64,000 nucleotides of DNA, taken from positions 34,173 through 98,172 of the forward strand of contig JBCCTQ010000014.1 of NCBI GenBank assembly GCA_039198225.1, given 5' to 3'. Made by a program: the position numbers and the translations under genes. Source of the DNA: JASJAR01 sp039198225. GTDB taxonomy: Bacteria; Pseudomonadota; Alphaproteobacteria; Rhodobacterales; Rhodobacteraceae. Every line of letters starts with the position of its first letter. Position 1 is the first letter of the stretch. The notes under the pieces were generated by a model. The model made no database searches and was not told where the DNA came from. It saw nothing but the letters and a program-made list of their open reading frames with translations. Below are positions 61,801 to 64,000 of the stretch, one piece after another.

Positions 61801-62321
61801 ATGGGGCGCATGCCACGGCCGCCGCCACCCCAGGAGGCTTTAAGCATCAAGGGATAGCCGATCTCCTCAGCCTGTTTGGCGATCTTTTTCATGTCATCGC
61901 CCAACACCTCGGTCGCGGGAATGACCGGAACCCCCGCTTCGATAGCCACTTTGCGCGCACTGGCCTTGTCGCCCAGCGCGCGCATCGTCTCTGCCTTTGG
62001 GCCTATGAAAGTGAGACCCGCCGCAGTGCAGGCATCAACCAGTTCAGGATTCTCGGACAAAAGGCCGTAGCCCGGGTGAATGGCATCGGCGCCGCTTTCA
62101 CGTGCGACGCGGATGATCTCGGCAATGGAAAGGTAAGCTGCAACGGGTCCCAGGCCCTTGCCGATCTGATAAGCTTCGTCTGCCTTGAAACGATGAAGCG
62201 ACAGCTTGTCTTCCTCGGCATAAACAGCAACGGTGCGCTTTCCAAGCTCGTTGGCCGCACGCATGACGCGAATGGCGATTTCTCCCCGATTGGCAATCAG
62301 GATCTTTTTAAATTCTGCCAT
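58881..62321 (-). CDS. pyc: Pyruvate carboxylase
   Basis: 1146 residues, a single-chain biotin enzyme converting pyruvate, bicarbonate and ATP to oxaloacetate (anaplerosis). Domains in order: biotin carboxylase (ILIANRGEIAIRVMRAANEL at 7-26; ATP-grasp KASWGGGGRGMRPIYG near 159-174; EVNPRVQVEHTVTEEV), carboxyltransferase (TTMRDSHQSLLATRMR near 545-560; the zinc-ligand motif HFHTHDTAG), and C-terminal biotinyl domain with the biotinylated Lys in EAMKME and the tail DLLVEFE. Full normal length. Two DUF2314 paralogues flank it. Start MAEFKKILIANRGE is the family-typical N-terminus. Confidence 0.97.
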   Translation of the reverse strand: MAEFKKILIANRGEIAIRVMRAANELGKRTVAVYAEEDKLSLHRFKADEAYQIGKGLGPVAAYLSIAEIIRVARESGADAIHPGYGLLSENPELVDACTAAGLTFIGPKAETMRALGDKASARKVAIEAGVPVIPATEVLGDDMKKIAKQAEEIGYPLMLKASWGGGGRGMRPIYGPDELEGKVLEGRREAEAAFGNGEGYLEKMIQRARHVEVQILGDSQGNIYHLWERDCSVQRRNQKVVERAPAPYLSEAQREKICGLGKKIAEQVNYECAGTIEFLMDMDTGEFYFIEVNPRVQVEHTVTEEVTGIDIVQAQIKIAEGKSLIEATGTATQYDVQLNGHAIQCRVTTEDPTNNFIPDYGRITAYRGATGMGIRLDGGTAYSGAVITRYYDSLLEKVTAWAPTPEAAIARMDRALREFRIRGVSTNIAFVENLLKHPTFLKNEYHTKFIDETAELFDFAPRRDRATKILTYIADVTVNGQPDVAGRSRPPLDLRLPVPPKLTTEMSKPGTKQILDEFGPEALADWMLEQKQLLVTDTTMRDSHQSLLATRMRSIDMINVAPNYAHDLPGLFSVECWGGATFDVAYRFLQECPWQRLRDLRAAMPNIMTQMLLRGSNGVGYTNYPDNVVQGFVKQAADTGIDVFRVFDPLNWVENMRVSMDAVLDSGKVLEGAICYTGDINDPKRAKYDLKYYVKMAKELKSAGTHILGLKDMGGLVKPDAARVLVKALKEETGLPVHFHTHDTAGIALASILAASDAGVDAVDCAMDALSGNTSQATLGTLVEALRHSDRATELNIDAIRQISNYWEAVREHYVAFESGMQSPSSEVYLHEMPGGQFTNLKAQARSMGLEDRWHEVAKTYADVNHMFGDVIKVTPIAKTVGDLALMLVSQGVTCEELLKSDADFAFPDSVITLMKGNVGQAHGGFPKDIVKKVLKGEKPITERPGSLLTATDFEATRQDLQTRFGETIDDEDLNGYLMYPQVFEDYMQRHSLYGPVRTLPTRTFFYGMTPGEEISVDIEPGVTLEIRCQAIAETTDEGVAKVFFELNGQPRIIRVKDRSIAKASRALAKAEANNANHVGAPMPGVVASIAIDPGAKVNKGDLMLTIEAMKMETGIHADRTATVKAVHVTAGAQIDAKDLLVEFE

Positions 62322-62499
62322 GGGAAACCTCTTTTCGCAGTTGCAGCATCCCTAGCGTGATCCCCCCTGCCCGGCAAGTGTTTCAGCGTTTACATACCTT
62401 TAACCGGTCGCGGCATACCCAGAAATGGCCACGTTGCAGCGGCATTTCGGCCCATTTCCCTGAACACGCTGCCCGTGCAACGCTTCAAGGAGTGATGAC

Positions 62500-63033
62500 A
62501 TGCGGTGGAGAACGAAGGTGCGGCTTTCAGCAACGCTCGCCCTGATTGGGGCAACACTTCTGGCAAATCTCGGCAACGGTGCTTCAGCGGAAGACGGCCG
62601 CGCAACCGTAACGCTCGCCGCGAGCGATGCGGCAATGAGCGACGCGGAGGCAGCAGCGCAAAGGCATTTCGAAAGGTTCATGGGACACGTACTTTTGCCC
62701 GACGGCGCAACCGGACATGGCGCAGCGGTCAAGGTGGCGATCCCAACGGGCAATGGGCACGCGGAAGTCATCTGGGTCACACCGTTTGCCCGGACCTCGA
62801 CGCAGGAATTCCTGGGCATCCTCGCAAATCCGCCACAGAACATCGAAAATGCCGAAATGGGCGACGCTATCCGTTTCAAGCGCAATCAGGTGCGCGACTG
62901 GTCATTCATCGGTTCGAATTCGAAGCTTTTCGGAAGTTTCACAACCCGCGTTCTGCTTCCGCACATTCCACAGCAGGACGCGGCAAAGATCGCCGCAGTT
63001 CTGTCGGAACTGCCCATTCCAAGCGAATGGTAG
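62500..63033 (+). CDS. DUF2314-type protein, paralogue 2 (exported)
   Basis: 177 residues, ATG preceded by AAGGAG. Signal peptide with cleavage near GNGASAE (about residue 30), so probably periplasmic. Shares EVIWVTPF, FLGILANPP, GDAIRF, VRDWSFIG, KLFGSFTTRVLL and the end ELPIPSEW with the protein at 58207. Divergent from pyc (178-bp gap). Function unknown. Confidence 0.75.
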   Translation: MRWRTKVRLSATLALIGATLLANLGNGASAEDGRATVTLAASDAAMSDAEAAAQRHFERFMGHVLLPDGATGHGAAVKVAIPTGNGHAEVIWVTPFARTSTQEFLGILANPPQNIENAEMGDAIRFKRNQVRDWSFIGSNSKLFGSFTTRVLLPHIPQQDAAKIAAVLSELPIPSEW

Positions 63034-63056
63034 TGCCGTGAAACGCGCTTAAGAAC

Positions 63057-63084
63057 GGGGCCCGGTTCACCCGGACCCCTTTTT
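63057..63084 (+). terminator. Rho-independent terminator
   Basis: Stem GGGGCCCGG / CCGGACCCC with one mismatch around the loop TTCAC (63057-63079), followed by TTTTT (63080-63084). It serves the DUF2314 gene on the plus strand and, read in reverse, lies directly downstream of rpsA, so it may act on both. Confidence 0.75.
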
Positions 63085-63093
63085 GTCTTTTGC

Positions 63094-64000
63094 TTAGTCG
63101 TCTTTGCTGAGCGCAGCGCCGAGGATATCACCAAGCGACGCACCGCTGTCGGAGGAGCCGTACTGTTCGACGGCCTCCTTTTCCTCCGCGATTTCGCGGG
63201 CCTTGATCGACAGTCCAAGGCGACGCGATTTTGCGTCCACATTGGTGACACGCACATCGACCTTGTCACCGACCGAGAACCGGTCTGGCCGCTGCTCCGC
63301 ACGGTCACGCGACAGATCGGAACGGCGAATGAAGGATTTCATTCCTTCATACTCCACCTCGATGCCGCCGTCTTCGATGGCCGTCACGACAACAGTTATG
63401 ATCGAACCGCGCTTCACACCGTCCACAACGTCAGAGAAGCTGTCATCGAGGGCCTTGATCGAAAGGGAAATACGCTCCTTTTCTACATCGACCTCCGTCA
63501 CGACAGCTTTCACTTCGTCGCCCTTCCGGAAGTCCTGAATGGCGTCCTCGCCACGCTGATCCCAAGAGATGTCGGACAGGTGAACCATTCCGTCGATGTC
63601 GTTCTCGAGACCGACAAACAGACCGAATTCGGTGATGTTCTTGACCTCGCCCTCGACATGCGTGCCGACTGGAAACTGCTCCGCGAAGACTTCCCACGGG
63701 TTCCGCATGGTCTGCTTCAGACCAAGGGAAACGCGACGCTTGGCACTGTCGATTTCCAGCACCATGACGTCAACTTCCTGCGAAGTGGAGACAATCTTGC
63801 CCGGGTGGACGTTCTTCTTTGTCCACGACATTTCGGAAACGTGAACCAAGCCTTCGACACCCGCTTCGAGTTCGACAAACGCACCGTAATCGGTGATGTT
63901 GGTCACGCGGCCCTGATGAACGGAACCGAGGGAGAACTTCTGTTCGACGCTGTCCCAGGGATCGTCCTGCAGTTGCTTCATGCCAAGCGAAATGCGGTGC
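63094..64000 (-). CDS. rpsA: 30S ribosomal protein S1, C-terminal part
   Basis: About 302 residues; the frame stays open through the right edge (upstream residues HRISLG), so the Met at 63981 is internal. S1 binds mRNA on the 30S subunit. Repeated OB-fold S1 domains are visible: VHQGRVTNITDYGAFVELE..., GTHVEGEVKNITEFGLFVGLE..., and a further degenerate unit beginning VKRGSIITVVV. Each S1 unit ends in a (K/E)RR(V/L)SLG-type motif (AKRRVSLGLK, EKERISLSIK, KSRRLGLSIK). The tail is acidic and short. Confidence 0.96.
   Translation of the reverse strand, partial: HRISLGMKQLQDDPWDSVEQKFSLGSVHQGRVTNITDYGAFVELEAGVEGLVHVSEMSWTKKNVHPGKIVSTSQEVDVMVLEIDSAKRRVSLGLKQTMRNPWEVFAEQFPVGTHVEGEVKNITEFGLFVGLENDIDGMVHLSDISWDQRGEDAIQDFRKGDEVKAVVTEVDVEKERISLSIKALDDSFSDVVDGVKRGSIITVVVTAIEDGGIEVEYEGMKSFIRRSDLSRDRAEQRPDRFSVGDKVDVRVTNVDAKSRRLGLSIKAREIAEEKEAVEQYGSSDSGASLGDILGAALSKDD

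Overview
The window looks like chromosomal DNA from a GC-rich alphaproteobacterium of the Rhodobacteraceae (Roseobacter/Rhodobacter group). The evidence is half of a classical photosynthesis gene cluster with PpsR-type operators, a Pha-type (fused AB) Mrp antiporter operon, TRAP and ABC uptake operons, and housekeeping genes (pyc, uvrD, rpsA). I found no phage, plasmid, transposase, rRNA, tRNA or CRISPR signal.

Layout. (1) 1-13119, bacteriochlorophyll genes: on the minus strand idi (cut by the window edge), bchP, a PucC-like carrier gene, bchG, ppsR and aerR/ppaA; on the plus strand bchF, bchN, bchB, bchH. A 0.25-kb divergent control region carries two perfect TGT-N12-ACA PpsR boxes, and two more straddle the bchG start. 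bchE and bchJ are absent between ppsR and bchG, and the usual bchL-bchM-puh continuation is absent after bchH, where a dispersed hairpin repeat and a sulfotransferase-like gene follow. (2) 14.6-20.9 kb: a GMC oxidoreductase, dctP, dctQM uptake/oxidation operon with a divergent IclR regulator. (3) 20.9-33.9 kb: an unassigned catabolic locus with a complete sugar-type ABC importer, a HisD paralogue of the HpsN type, three double-domain SnoaL-like proteins, a LacI regulator, a PPOX-type flavin protein, a bicupin and a MetE-core zinc protein. It is the best candidate for an undescribed pathway. (4) 33.9-38.4 kb: a membrane Ser/Thr kinase with a PDZ-like tail, a structured 0.8-kb intergenic region, a small ORF, and a LysR gene broken by one in-frame TGA.

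(5) 38.4-43.5 kb: an RND efflux pair with a divergent TetR regulator. (6) 43.5-49.4 kb: a tightly overlapping six-gene Mrp/Pha cation/proton antiporter operon. (7) 49.7-54.5 kb: zinc homeostasis, with znuA, a DUF1007 gene and a NicO-type transporter gene divergent from zur, znuC, znuB. (8) 54.5-64 kb: uvrD/pcrA, an lldD-like flavin oxidase gene, two DUF2314 paralogues flanking pyruvate carboxylase, and the 3' part of rpsA.

Starts were chosen from Shine-Dalgarno spacing, overlap with the upstream stop and family-typical N-termini. Function calls rest on recognising motifs by eye; no database search was run.
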